A stretch of 64,000 bases of DNA, taken from assembly GCA_024278955.1 (NCBI GenBank), contig JAJRSE010000059.1, positions 1 through 64,000 on the forward strand, in the 5' to 3' direction. Positions 1-7,319 of this stretch are shown piece by piece (the first letter of the stretch is position 1; each line of letters opens with the position of its first letter). The translations under genes and the position numbers were made by a program. Below the pieces are notes generated by a model. It had not been told where the DNA came from. It did no database searches and saw nothing but the letters and a program-made list of their open reading frames with translations. Origin of the DNA: Planctomycetota bacterium (GTDB lineage: Bacteria; Planctomycetota; Planctomycetia; Pirellulales; Lacipirellulaceae).

Positions 1-33
1 GCCGAATGCGTGGTACAACAAACGTGTGGACAT
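1..33 (-). CDS. Transposase, first 11 codons (partial)
   Basis: ATG at 33 reading leftward gives MSTRLLYHAFG, which resembles the N-terminus I remember for ISL3-type transposases common in planctomycetes. The rest of the gene lies left of the window. The family call is from memory of that N-terminus; only 11 residues are visible, so another transposase family is possible. Confidence 0.45.
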   Translation of the reverse strand, partial: MSTRLLYHAFG

Positions 34-128
34 GCTGATACCTTCCTGGAAGAAGTCGTTCAATCACTTCTTACTGGAACAGCATGTCCACCTTTTTGTA
101 AGCCATGTACGCTTTAGTCGGATGAACC
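1..128 (-). mobile_element. End of an ISL3-like insertion sequence, cut by window start
   Basis: The minus strand begins a transposase-like reading frame at base 33. The outer boundary is placed near base 128, because the nucleotidyltransferase frame to the right is abruptly lost there. The outer 48 bases are repeated, with a few mismatches, in inverse orientation at 40782-40829, as expected of an IS terminus. The other end lies outside the window. Family assignment rests on the first residues of the transposase only. Confidence 0.55.
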
Positions 129-266
129 AAATATATCAGCATCCTGAGTCGTGTCGGGGTAGCCTAGCAAGATTGCCCCGGACTTACCGATAAACAAGTA
201 CCGCACCTCGTGGGTGACAAACGTGTCACGAATCTCTTCGGCTTGCCGATATTCAAACGCGCCCAT
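129..266 (-). pseudogene. Nucleotidyltransferase-like protein, 3' truncated by the insertion sequence
   Basis: Too short for the ORF track. ATG at 266 gives about 46 residues, beginning MGAFEYRQAEEIRDTF and containing KSGAILLGYPDTTQDADIF. This is the G-S/G-x-D-x-D type active-site region of nucleotidyltransferase-fold proteins used as toxins or antitoxins (AbiEii/MNT/DUF6036-like). The frame runs straight into the insertion-sequence end near base 128, so the C-terminal part is missing. Its start overlaps the stop of the upstream 72-residue gene by 14 bp, typical of a co-transcribed toxin-antitoxin-like pair. Function as a toxin or antitoxin is inferred from arrangement only. Confidence 0.6.
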
Positions 267-471
267 AACCTAGCCAATCTGGTAGATTCTCTTCACACCA
301 CTGGCGATAGTCGGCCATCGACTCGAACGAACGGTATTCGCAGTCATCCATCACAGGTTTGTAGGTGCGTATAAAGCTATAGCGAAAACGCTGCTTCAAA
401 GATCGCTTGCTCGCGGCTACGAACTCAGCCAACCACTCGCGAGGGATTTCGGCAGATGAATTTGAAACCAT
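253..471 (-). CDS. Small partner protein of the truncated nucleotidyltransferase
   Basis: 72 residues, ATG at 471 with a GGAG ribosome-binding site about seven bases upstream. No domain is recognised. The tail MADYRQWCEENLPDWLGYG looks like a conserved motif of small proteins found next to nucleotidyltransferases. The stop overlaps the next gene by 14 bp, implying translational coupling. With its partner truncated, this gene is probably a functional orphan. It starts only 25 bp beyond the old end of the radical SAM gene fragment, so it was probably downstream of the terpenoid locus before the cassette insertion. Confidence 0.6.
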   Translation of the reverse strand: MVSNSSAEIPREWLAEFVAASKRSLKQRFRYSFIRTYKPVMDDCEYRSFESMADYRQWCEENLPDWLGYGRV

Positions 472-495
472 GGTTACTCCAACAGTCAGGAACGG

Positions 496-617
496 CTACT
501 TAGCTATTGTATCTGCTGGCATGTGGTCCGCCAACGGATCCCGCGGCGCGTCGTATGCCCCGAAATCATTAAAAAAGAGCCGCTTCGCAAAACGGTAGGC
601 CCAGCTTTTTTCGGGGA
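496..617 (-). pseudogene. Duplicated 3' end of the radical SAM gene
   Basis: Bases 530-617 repeat the last 88 bases of the radical SAM coding region (1257-1344) with four mismatches and encode the same C-terminal residues in the same frame. Here the frame continues ten residues past DPLA (DHMPADTIAK) to a TAG at 496-498, whereas in the intact gene it stops immediately after DPLA. The simplest reading is that this copy keeps the original gene end and the intact gene received a new stop when the cassette between them was inserted. Confidence 0.65.
530..617. repeat. 88-bp direct repeat, left copy
   Basis: Identical to 1257-1344 at 84 of 88 positions by my own alignment. The two copies flank a 639-bp cassette carrying a two-gene toxin-antitoxin-like module. 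The cassette's last gene stops two to four bases from the repeat edge. Confidence 0.9.
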
Positions 618-618
618 A

Positions 619-834
619 TCAGCTCGAAACCGGAGTCAGCGTGAAAACGGGTCCAAATCCGAGTGCCGTCTTGATGTCTCCCTGCCGAAGCGACTCTCTG
701 ACCTTATCTAGCTTGTAGGCCTCATCAAGCGAAAGGCTTGGAGACCAGCCATCATCCGTTTCCATGAAAACGACTTCGACCTCGGCTACGTATTTGCCCT
801 CTTGGATCAACTTAGTGCGAGTACGTTCTTTCAT
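619..834 (-). CDS. Small protein, candidate antitoxin partner of the DUF4258 protein
   Basis: 71 residues starting at MKERTRTK. The longer 121-residue ORF in the track runs into the upstream gene and is not the likely start. The ATG overlaps the upstream stop in an ATGA arrangement, so translation is coupled. The sequence has a small beta-strand-rich look (GKYVAEVEVVFMETDDGW), then a helix (LSLDEAYKLDKVREALR-like). It resembles small proteins that follow DUF4258 genes. No DNA-binding motif is evident. The antitoxin role is inferred from the paired organisation. Confidence 0.6.
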   Translation of the reverse strand: MKERTRTKLIQEGKYVAEVEVVFMETDDGWSPSLSLDEAYKLDKVRESLRQGDIKTALGFGPVFTLTPVSS

Positions 835-1154
835 GTTTTTCTCCTCAGGAAATCTTCTTCCCATCTTTCTGGATCGGGCCGATAAGCGGTTACAAGAACA
901 GCCGGGGCCGCAAGTCCTCTGGGGATCCCCCAGACAGCGTGCAAAGGAAGTCCCTGGGCATCTTTTTGGAGTGCTAAAACGCAAGGGCCCTTCGGATAGT
1001 TGGGATAATCCTCTACAAGTATTGCTTCAGTTACTCCTTCGACAAGTTCACGAGCAAATATCCCATCGGCGGCGAGTTCGTCATATCCATGTTCGGATAT
1101 ACGGACGCTGCCTTTTTGAACAAGATGCCGTACAGATTCAAAGGTGTTGTCCAA
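831..1154 (-). CDS. DUF4258 domain protein, candidate RelE/BrnT-like toxin
   Basis: 107 residues with a TTG start at 1154, preceded by a GGGAGG ribosome-binding site at good spacing. The sequence follows the DUF4258 pattern: SVRISEHGYDELAADGI near residue 16, then an acidic DYPNYPKGPCVLAL segment and an HAVWGI strand, ending in VTAYRPDPERW. DUF4258 proteins are small single-domain proteins commonly annotated as toxin-like. It is the first gene of a two-gene cassette with its own promoter. Enzymatic activity is not shown here; assignment rests on the pattern and the gene pair. Confidence 0.65.
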   Translation of the reverse strand: MDNTFESVRHLVQKGSVRISEHGYDELAADGIFARELVEGVTEAILVEDYPNYPKGPCVLALQKDAQGLPLHAVWGIPRGLAAPAVLVTAYRPDPERWEEDFLRRKT

Positions 1155-1183
1155 TCGATCCTCCCGGAATTCTCTTTATTCCC

Positions 1184-1243
1184 ATTCTACCTTACCTTTC
1201 ACTGGCTACCAACTAAGTGTGAGAAAAGACTAACCCATGGGTT
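1184..1243 (-). promoter_or_regulatory. Promoter of the DUF4258 cassette with a 12-bp palindrome upstream
   Basis: On the minus strand a TTGGTA box (1207-1212) and a TAGAAT box (1184-1189) are 17 bases apart and 30 bases before the TTG start, a good sigma-70-type arrangement. The perfect palindrome AACCCATGGGTT lies at 1232-1243, about 20 bases upstream of the -35 box. It could be an autoregulatory operator, which toxin-antitoxin modules often have; that is inference. Confidence 0.45.
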
Positions 1244-1252
1244 GGTTCATGC

Positions 1253-2467
1253 TCACGCCAACGGATCCCGCGGCGCGTCGTATGCCCCGAAATCATTAAA
1301 AAAGTGCCGCTTGGCGAAGCGGTAGGCCCAGCTTTTTTCGGGGATTTCCTTGGCTCTGTTGTATTGAGAAGTCCGTGGGGTCATTGCGAGTAGCTCGGCT
1401 GCGGCCGTCTTGCGGGCGGTCGTATCTTTTGCGCCGTGCAAGACGGTCAGTTCGTGAAGCAAGTCGGGGCGTTCGAGCACAATACAGCCGCGGGTGTGTG
1501 TGGCAGCCAGGTTGCGAAAGTCGGTGAGGAACTGCGAGTTATTAAAAGTGTCGGCAAGTGGCCGGTCGTCGTAGATCGATTCTTTGGCGAACTGTACGAT
1601 CGGGCATGGCTCGATGTCGCCCCAGGGCGAAATGTGGTGTGTAAACCCTGTTGCGGCTGGACAAAGGGCCTGGCCCTCGGCATCGTAGTAGGCGTCGATT
1701 ATTGCGATTGGCTTCTTCACTCGCATGTCGACCACAAACTGCCGGATGCGTAGTTGCTCTTCGGGCGAGAGAGCCAGTTCGGGCGAGGCCTCAGGGCCCA
1801 TCGGGCGGTACGTGTGATACCACATGTAGAGCACGCCCAGTTCGATCAGTCGATCTGCCCATGTTTCGTTGACTAAGTCGTCGAGGTTGGTTTTGCATAC
1901 GCTTGTGCAGACGCCGGTCACGATATTGTGTTTTGTGCAGTTGCGAATACCTTCCATGGTCTTGTTAAGAACGGCTTCGCCGCCACGGCGCTCGTCGCTA
2001 ACGATTTCCGAACCTTCAACGCTAATCAGCGGCGTGACGTTGCCACATTTGCGTAGCTCGGCTGCGACTTCGTCGGTAATGAAGTGGCCGTTAGTGAAAA
2101 CTTGAAAGTAGCAGTTGGGGTGCCGGCGAAAGATTTCCAAAATGTCGGCGTGCATAAACGGCTCGCCGCCGACGATGCCGAAGAAGTAGTTTCCTTGTTC
2201 GTTCGATTCGCGAATGAGGCGCGAAATCGCATCGATCTCAATTTTTTCCTGCTTCGCCGCCACATCAACCCAGCAGCCTTGGCACCGCAGATTGCAACTG
2301 TTGATAATCGAGATATAGATAAACGGCGGAAAGAAATCGCCACGAGCTAGCCTGCGTTTATGTTTTTGGATCGCAATCGCGCCCTTGAAAGCAAAATTCC
2401 AAGTCAGCTTCCAGAGCAGCCGCAAGTCGGTTTCGGTAAGCAGACGTTTAGCGTAGCGAAGGTACAT
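1253..2467 (-). CDS. Radical SAM protein of the terpenoid locus
   Basis: 404 residues. The iron-sulfur/SAM motif CNLRCQGC (Cys 58, 62, 65) is followed by GGEP near residue 100 and a radical SAM TIM-barrel pattern (ISVEGSEIVSDERRGG). A later Cys-containing region around residues 268-290 (ISPWGDIEPCP) is SPASM/twitch-like and may hold an auxiliary cluster or substrate contacts. The first 50 residues are basic and may sit at the membrane. It is divergent from a terpene cyclase gene, suggesting it modifies a terpenoid. It lacks the HpnH N-terminus I know, so I do not call it HpnH. The last residues are altered by the cassette insertion. Confidence 0.8.
   Translation of the reverse strand: MYLRYAKRLLTETDLRLLWKLTWNFAFKGAIAIQKHKRRLARGDFFPPFIYISIINSCNLRCQGCWVDVAAKQEKIEIDAISRLIRESNEQGNYFFGIVGGEPFMHADILEIFRRHPNCYFQVFTNGHFITDEVAAELRKCGNVTPLISVEGSEIVSDERRGGEAVLNKTMEGIRNCTKHNIVTGVCTSVCKTNLDDLVNETWADRLIELGVLYMWYHTYRPMGPEASPELALSPEEQLRIRQFVVDMRVKKPIAIIDAYYDAEGQALCPAATGFTHHISPWGDIEPCPIVQFAKESIYDDRPLADTFNNSQFLTDFRNLAATHTRGCIVLERPDLLHELTVLHGAKDTTARKTAAAELLAMTPRTSQYNRAKEIPEKSWAYRFAKRHFFNDFGAYDAPRDPLA
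1257..1344. repeat. 88-bp direct repeat, right copy
   Basis: Second copy of the repeat at 530-617. It lies within the 3' end of the intact radical SAM gene. Immediately beyond its left edge the gene meets the TGA stop supplied by cassette sequence. Confidence 0.9.
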
Positions 2468-2734
2468 GGGAATTCAGATTGCGGGATGCGGATTTCGGAA
2501 TATCGAGAAAAACAGGTCGTTATCGCCGTCTGGCACGACGAACTTAATGGGACATTGGTCTCCACTTTTCTGCAGTGAAGGGTCCAACGTACCACTAAAA
2601 CAGCCGCTATTACCAGGGTGAGGGCTTTTTGGGCCAAATCGCCCGCTCGACAGTCTCTTCTTCTCTGTTTAGAATTGCAGGATTGCCGGTGATCGCGTCG
2701 GCAGTCCTGCCAACCCCGGAGCCAATCGGCTCAT

Positions 2735-4642
2735 ATGACACTCCATGTGGACCGTGACCGGCTTGCTGCCGCTCACCAAACCGCTCGCGCTGATTTGCTT
2801 GCTCAGCGAAGTTCGTCTGGCCATTGGGTTGGCGAACTCTGTAGCTCACCGTTGTCGACGGCTACCGCTATTAGTGCGCTGGTGCTTGCCGAGAAAGGCG
2901 ACTCCTGTTGCCGATTGCCCGCCTTCAAACCGGGCGAAGAACCTTCGCATGTCGAAGAAATTTACCAAGGAGATCTGAGCGAGTTAATCGTTCACTCGCT
3001 CCACTGGTTGGCCGAGCAACAAAACGAGGATGGCGGCTGGGGCGATAGCGATCGGAGCCGGTCGAATATCGCTACCACCATGCTCGTGCAAGCGGCGTTC
3101 CATTTGACGGGCGTCCCGGCCAAGTTTGACGGTCTCTTGGAACGTTCCGACGAGTACGTGAAAAGCCAAGGGGGAATTGCCGGGCTAAAGCAGCGTTTTG
3201 GGAATGACAAAACATTTGCTGTTCCTATTTTGGCAAACTGCGCTTTGGCCGACATGATTCCGTGGCGCAAAGTCGCGGCCCTGCCCTTCGAGTTGGCGTG
3301 TTTTCCACAGCGTTGGTATTCGCGTCTTAACATGCAGGTGGTGAGCTATGCAATTCCGGCTCTCGTCGCAATAGGTCAGGCGCGAGACTTTCATGCACCT
3401 TCTCGAAATCCGTTGGTCCGTTGGTTACGCCACTGGGCAAAGAAACGTAGCTTGGCTGTGCTCGAAGAAATCCAACCTGCTAGCGGCGGCTATTTAGAGG
3501 CGACGCCGCTCACAAGTTTTGTGGTGATGAGCCTCGCAAGTATGGGGATGACCGATCATCCTGTGGTGCGTCGTGGAGTTGAATTTCTTTTGGCTTCGGT
3601 CCGAGCCGACGGAAGCTGGCCCATCGATACGAATTTGGCGACCTGGAACACTTCGCAAGCCATCCATGCTTTGGCTGAGGAAAAAGCGGATATCGACCCG
3701 GCCTTGGAATGGTTGTTGTCGTGTCAACAAACTCGTCGGCACCCGTATACGGGTTCGCCGCCTGGCGGCTGGGGCTGGACCGATTTGTCGGGCAGTGTTC
3801 CCGACACTGACGACACCTCGGCAGCTCTGCTGGCACTGGCAGACTTTTCTGTCGAGGGAACTACGTCTCGGGATGCCAAGATCAAGCAAGCTGCGCTTGC
3901 GGGAGTCCACTGGTTGCTTGAATTGCAAAATGCTGGGGGTGGGTGGCCTACTTTTTGCCGCGGCTGGGGGAAGTTGCCCTTCGATCGCAGCTCTCAGGAC
4001 ATGACAGCTCATGCCTTGCGAGCATTGCATGTATGGCGTTCCCGGCTTCAACTCGAAACGGCCAATCCCACGTTTGCGCGGCGCATCGGATTGGCGATTC
4101 ACCAAGGGCTCGATTATCTCAAGAAGCAACAAACGGCTGAGGGATATTGGACCCCACTATGGTTTGGCAACGAAAATCATCCCAACGAACAGAACCCGGT
4201 GTACGGCACAGCCAAAGTGCTGTTGATGTTTGAGGAACTGGGCTTAGCCCATGCCGAAGCAGCCCAGCGAGGGGCACGTTGGCTCGCGGGAGTGCAGTTT
4301 GCCTCAGGGGGCTGGGGGGCAACTCTGAACGCCGGCCATGAGGTCAAACCGGGAGAACTCGAGGCTCGCGAAAGCGTGGAGGAAACAGCCCTTGCCGTGG
4401 AATCGCTGATTGCTTTTGCGGCCGAGGATCGTCAAATTGCTTTGAGCGTTGAGCAGGGGATTTCCTGGCTGATCGAAGCGGTTGAGAAAAACCGCCACCA
4501 GCAGCCCGCGGCCATCGGTTTTTACTTCGCAAAATTATGGTACTATGAGCGGCTGTACCCCCAGATTTTTGCGACCCGGGCCTTGGCTCGTGCGTGCCAA
4601 GTAGCTTGCGTCAAGCCGGTTCCGCTTGGTGCCGCCCTTTGA
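2735..4642 (+). CDS. Squalene-hopene-cyclase-like class II terpene cyclase
   Basis: 635 residues. Repeated QW-type motifs of the prenyltransferase/squalene oxidase superfamily (QQNEDGGWGDS, ADGSWPIDTN, QNAGGGWPTF, QFASGGWG) span the protein. The class II catalytic DxDD is seen as PDTDDTS near residue 357. Such enzymes protonate and cyclise squalene or a related polyprenyl chain at the membrane. The N-terminus reads GHWVGELCSSPLSTATAIS rather than the canonical hopene-cyclase opening, and VVSYAIPALVAIGQ replaces the usual mid-region. It therefore looks like a separate clade whose product may not be hopene. It leads an operon-like run with the polyprenyl synthase fusion; the ATG start is plausible but not proven. 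Confidence 0.8.
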   Translation: MTLHVDRDRLAAAHQTARADLLAQRSSSGHWVGELCSSPLSTATAISALVLAEKGDSCCRLPAFKPGEEPSHVEEIYQGDLSELIVHSLHWLAEQQNEDGGWGDSDRSRSNIATTMLVQAAFHLTGVPAKFDGLLERSDEYVKSQGGIAGLKQRFGNDKTFAVPILANCALADMIPWRKVAALPFELACFPQRWYSRLNMQVVSYAIPALVAIGQARDFHAPSRNPLVRWLRHWAKKRSLAVLEEIQPASGGYLEATPLTSFVVMSLASMGMTDHPVVRRGVEFLLASVRADGSWPIDTNLATWNTSQAIHALAEEKADIDPALEWLLSCQQTRRHPYTGSPPGGWGWTDLSGSVPDTDDTSAALLALADFSVEGTTSRDAKIKQAALAGVHWLLELQNAGGGWPTFCRGWGKLPFDRSSQDMTAHALRALHVWRSRLQLETANPTFARRIGLAIHQGLDYLKKQQTAEGYWTPLWFGNENHPNEQNPVYGTAKVLLMFEELGLAHAEAAQRGARWLAGVQFASGGWGATLNAGHEVKPGELEARESVEETALAVESLIAFAAEDRQIALSVEQGISWLIEAVEKNRHQQPAAIGFYFAKLWYYERLYPQIFATRALARACQVACVKPVPLGAAL

Positions 4643-4779
4643 ACGGTACTGTAGCCGCTTCTCGGGTTGGTCGAGATGACAACGACTGAACAAACCCCCT
4701 TGGCGATTGCCCGTCCCAAGGCGTAGCTCGATAAACAGGCAATTCAACCGACGAGTCCGACATCCGATAGGAGGCAGCC

Positions 4780-6663
4780 ATGTCGAGCGTACCGACCGAT
4801 TCCTTGACCGACATCCAAGCTTCCAATCGCGATCTGGCTACGACTAACGGGGCAGTTGCCGGGACAGCCTCTTCCCCAAAGGCGTCCCACAAAAAGGGAC
4901 GTCGTCGCACTGGCCACCTCAAAGACGTGCCCGAGAGTCGCGAGTTGCGGGAGAAAATTCGCGACTATTGTCGAACCCTTGCTTCGCGTCTAGATCGCAG
5001 CTCCGCTCTGTCGAAGGATGAGCTGGAAACCGTTTCTCGCAGAGCACTCGAAGAGCTTCAGCAACCTGAAGCCTACCTCGGCTGGACGATGGTGGTGCTT
5101 TCGTCGGAATACTGGCGTGAGCAAGTGTCTACAATACCACCAGAACGTCGGCTGCTGTTGCTTCCGCACTGCCTGAAACATGCCGAGGGATGTCCTGCTG
5201 ATTATGATCAGTTTGGCCTCGATTGTAAAAAATGTGGAGCGTGCAGCATCGCCGACTTTCGAGAACAAGCTGAAAAGCTTGGCTACAAGGTATTGGTGGC
5301 TGAGGGTTCGCCCATTGTCTTGAAAATTATTATTAGCGGCTATGTCGACGCAGTTGTTGGCGTTGCTTGTTTGAACGTACTTGAAAAGTCAATCGACAAG
5401 GTGCTGCTGGCCGGCATCCCCTGCATGGCGGTGCCGTTGCTGTCGAGCGATTGCCGGAACACTTCGGTAGACGAAGATTGGGTTTACGAGATGATACACG
5501 TTCGCGAGGAAGCTGATTCTGCTCGCACTCCTTCCTACTTGCATTTGTTGCGCTCTGCGAAAAACCTGTTTGAGCCTTCGGAACTCGAGCGGCTGGTTCC
5601 GAAAATACGCAAAAAAACGCAACGATCGAAATTAGCAAGCGACTCTGGATCGCCGTTTGCCGATCCGATTGGAGCGACCGAGTCGTTAGCACACGAATTT
5701 CTTGCCAAGGGCGGTAAGTACGCGCGGCCTTTCATTACCCTTGCGGCTTACGACGCCATGACCGGCGCCAACGGCGTCTCGTCCGGGGGCGAGCAGTATT
5801 TGGCCAAGATTCCCGACGCGGTCCGACGAGTTGCGCTTTCGATCGAGACATTTCACAAAGCCTCGCTCGTACACGACGATATCGAGGACGACGACGATTT
5901 TCGCTATGGCGAACCAACCCTGCATCGGACCTACGGGGTTCCGACCGCGGTGAACGTGGGCGACTATATGATCGGCATGGGCTATCGGCTCGTAAGCCGA
6001 GACGCGGCAAGTCTGGGTACCGAGGCCGCCAACGAGGTTCTCGACCGACTTGCAGACGCCCACCTCCGGCTCAGCGAAGGGCAAGGCGCGGAATTGCTGT
6101 GGCGAGATGCAAGCGACAAACAGTTGGCTCCGATCGATGCGCTGAAAATCTACGCCTTGAAAACAGCGCCCGCCTTCGAGGCCGCTTTGCTCTGCGGGAT
6201 GCGTTGTGCAGGGCCTCTCGGCGAACGAGAAACACCGCTCAAACTATTTGCAAAACACTTGGGCATTGCGTTCCAGATACTCAACGACCTCAAAGACTGG
6301 CAGGGCGACCAAGACAATAAGCTCTCGGCAGGCTTAGATACCCTGGGTGGACGCCCTACCGTGCTATGGGCCTTGGCGATTGAGGGTCTCGAAGGTGAAA
6401 AGCGTGAGGAGCTTTGCCGGTTGACCGATTCTGGTGAAGAGCCTTCCGTAATCCTCGCACAAGCCAAGCAGCTTTATCAAACCGCCGGCGTCTTTGAAAA
6501 AGCAAATTTATTGGTCGACAAATACCAAGAACGAGCCGAGCGAATCGCCGATGAGATCGACCCCGAGAGTCTTCGCCGGCTGCTCTACTATTTGGTCGAC
6601 ACGGTCCTCGATCGCCCTACCGTTATAGAATCGCAATTGCTCACGCCAACGTTGCCCGTCTGA
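4780..6663 (+). CDS. DUF116-polyprenyl diphosphate synthase fusion
   Basis: 627 residues, with a strong AGGAGG ribosome-binding site eight bases before ATG. Residues about 50-280 match DUF116, with a Cys-rich motif (DQFGLDCKKCGAC) likely to bind metal or an iron-sulfur cluster. Residues about 295-615 are a trans-isoprenyl diphosphate synthase. The first aspartate-rich motif is HDDIEDDDD near residue 366 and the second is NDLKDWQGD near residue 502. The product chain length cannot be read directly. It follows the cyclase by 138 bp and probably supplies its substrate or a related chain. The fusion joins a protein of unknown role to prenyl chain synthesis. Confidence 0.85.
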   Translation: MSSVPTDSLTDIQASNRDLATTNGAVAGTASSPKASHKKGRRRTGHLKDVPESRELREKIRDYCRTLASRLDRSSALSKDELETVSRRALEELQQPEAYLGWTMVVLSSEYWREQVSTIPPERRLLLLPHCLKHAEGCPADYDQFGLDCKKCGACSIADFREQAEKLGYKVLVAEGSPIVLKIIISGYVDAVVGVACLNVLEKSIDKVLLAGIPCMAVPLLSSDCRNTSVDEDWVYEMIHVREEADSARTPSYLHLLRSAKNLFEPSELERLVPKIRKKTQRSKLASDSGSPFADPIGATESLAHEFLAKGGKYARPFITLAAYDAMTGANGVSSGGEQYLAKIPDAVRRVALSIETFHKASLVHDDIEDDDDFRYGEPTLHRTYGVPTAVNVGDYMIGMGYRLVSRDAASLGTEAANEVLDRLADAHLRLSEGQGAELLWRDASDKQLAPIDALKIYALKTAPAFEAALLCGMRCAGPLGERETPLKLFAKHLGIAFQILNDLKDWQGDQDNKLSAGLDTLGGRPTVLWALAIEGLEGEKREELCRLTDSGEEPSVILAQAKQLYQTAGVFEKANLLVDKYQERAERIADEIDPESLRRLLYYLVDTVLDRPTVIESQLLTPTLPV

Positions 6664-6708
6664 TCCTAGCAAAGCCATGTTCCTCTAGTAGCGACTCCGG
6701 TTTCTCTT

Positions 6709-7233
6709 GTGTCCCATTTGATTGATTCGCTGACTGATCTGTTTTATTCTTCGCCAAGCGAGTTAGGCGAGTTTACGCCTGTGAAGGCGAATGAGTTGCC
6801 TCAGCAGTTCCAGTCGCTATTGGCCCACCACGACCACATGACGGTCACGCTTGAGGCTTGGCATAACAGTTTGGTTGACGTTCGCGTTTTGAAGGAGCAT
6901 CGCGAAGGAGATTCGTACGCGCGCAAGATTCTGCTGACGCTCCAACGCGATGGTTCGCCGGTACAGTTAGGCATCATGCGTATCGACTTGTCTAGCCTGC
7001 CCGAAATCGTGCAGATGGAAATCGAGTCGCAAGCATTGCCGCTCGGGCGTATCATGATTCGGCATCATCTCTTGCGAGAGGTCGAATTGTGCCAGCTCTG
7101 GCAAATTACCCCCGGCCCCGATCTGCGGTCACTTTTGCACCTCAAAGACGAATCGCCCAGCTACGGCCGCACGGCGCGTATCCTCGTCAACGGTCAACCA
7201 ATCGTTGAGTTACTAGAAATCGTACAACCCTAA
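6709..7233 (+). CDS. Chorismate-lyase-like (UbiC/DUF98) protein
   Basis: 174 residues with a GTG start at 6709. The pattern fits the UbiC-like fold of chorismate pyruvate-lyases: MTVTLEAWHN near residue 45, a central strand with the basic RVLKEHREGDSYARKI segment, and a late PLGRIMIRHHLLREV region. Family members release 4-hydroxybenzoate from chorismate. It sits between the polyprenyl synthase and a flavoprotein with 45 bp and 86 bp gaps, which suggests a phenolic building block in the same pathway. Specific activity is inferred from weak family resemblance. Confidence 0.6.
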   Translation: MSHLIDSLTDLFYSSPSELGEFTPVKANELPQQFQSLLAHHDHMTVTLEAWHNSLVDVRVLKEHREGDSYARKILLTLQRDGSPVQLGIMRIDLSSLPEIVQMEIESQALPLGRIMIRHHLLREVELCQLWQITPGPDLRSLLHLKDESPSYGRTARILVNGQPIVELLEIVQP

Positions 7234-7242
7234 GGTATGTAG

Positions 7243-7302
7243 GATGTGAGATGTTTGATTGTTGATGTGCGAAATAACATCAACAATCAAATATCTCACA
7301 TC
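7243..7302. repeat. Long inverted repeat between two terpenoid genes
   Basis: Arms 7243-7268 and 7277-7302 are 26 bases each with one mismatch (a G-T pair in RNA) and an 8-base loop GCGAAATA. It fills nearly the whole gap between the chorismate-lyase-like gene and the flavoprotein gene. There is no T-run after it, so it is more likely an RNA-stabilising or processing hairpin, or a small palindromic repeat element, than a classical terminator. Confidence 0.8.
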
Positions 7303-7319
7303 AAACATTCAAAAATGTC

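Noticed and set aside
764-1216. 150-codon plus-strand ORF over the DUF4258 cassette
   Set aside because: Antisense to two genes that have ribosome-binding sites, coupling overlap and a promoter.
1253-2467. Calling the radical SAM protein HpnH
   Set aside because: The Cys motif is present, but the N-terminal sequence and length differ from the HpnH proteins I know; only the neighbourhood suggests it.
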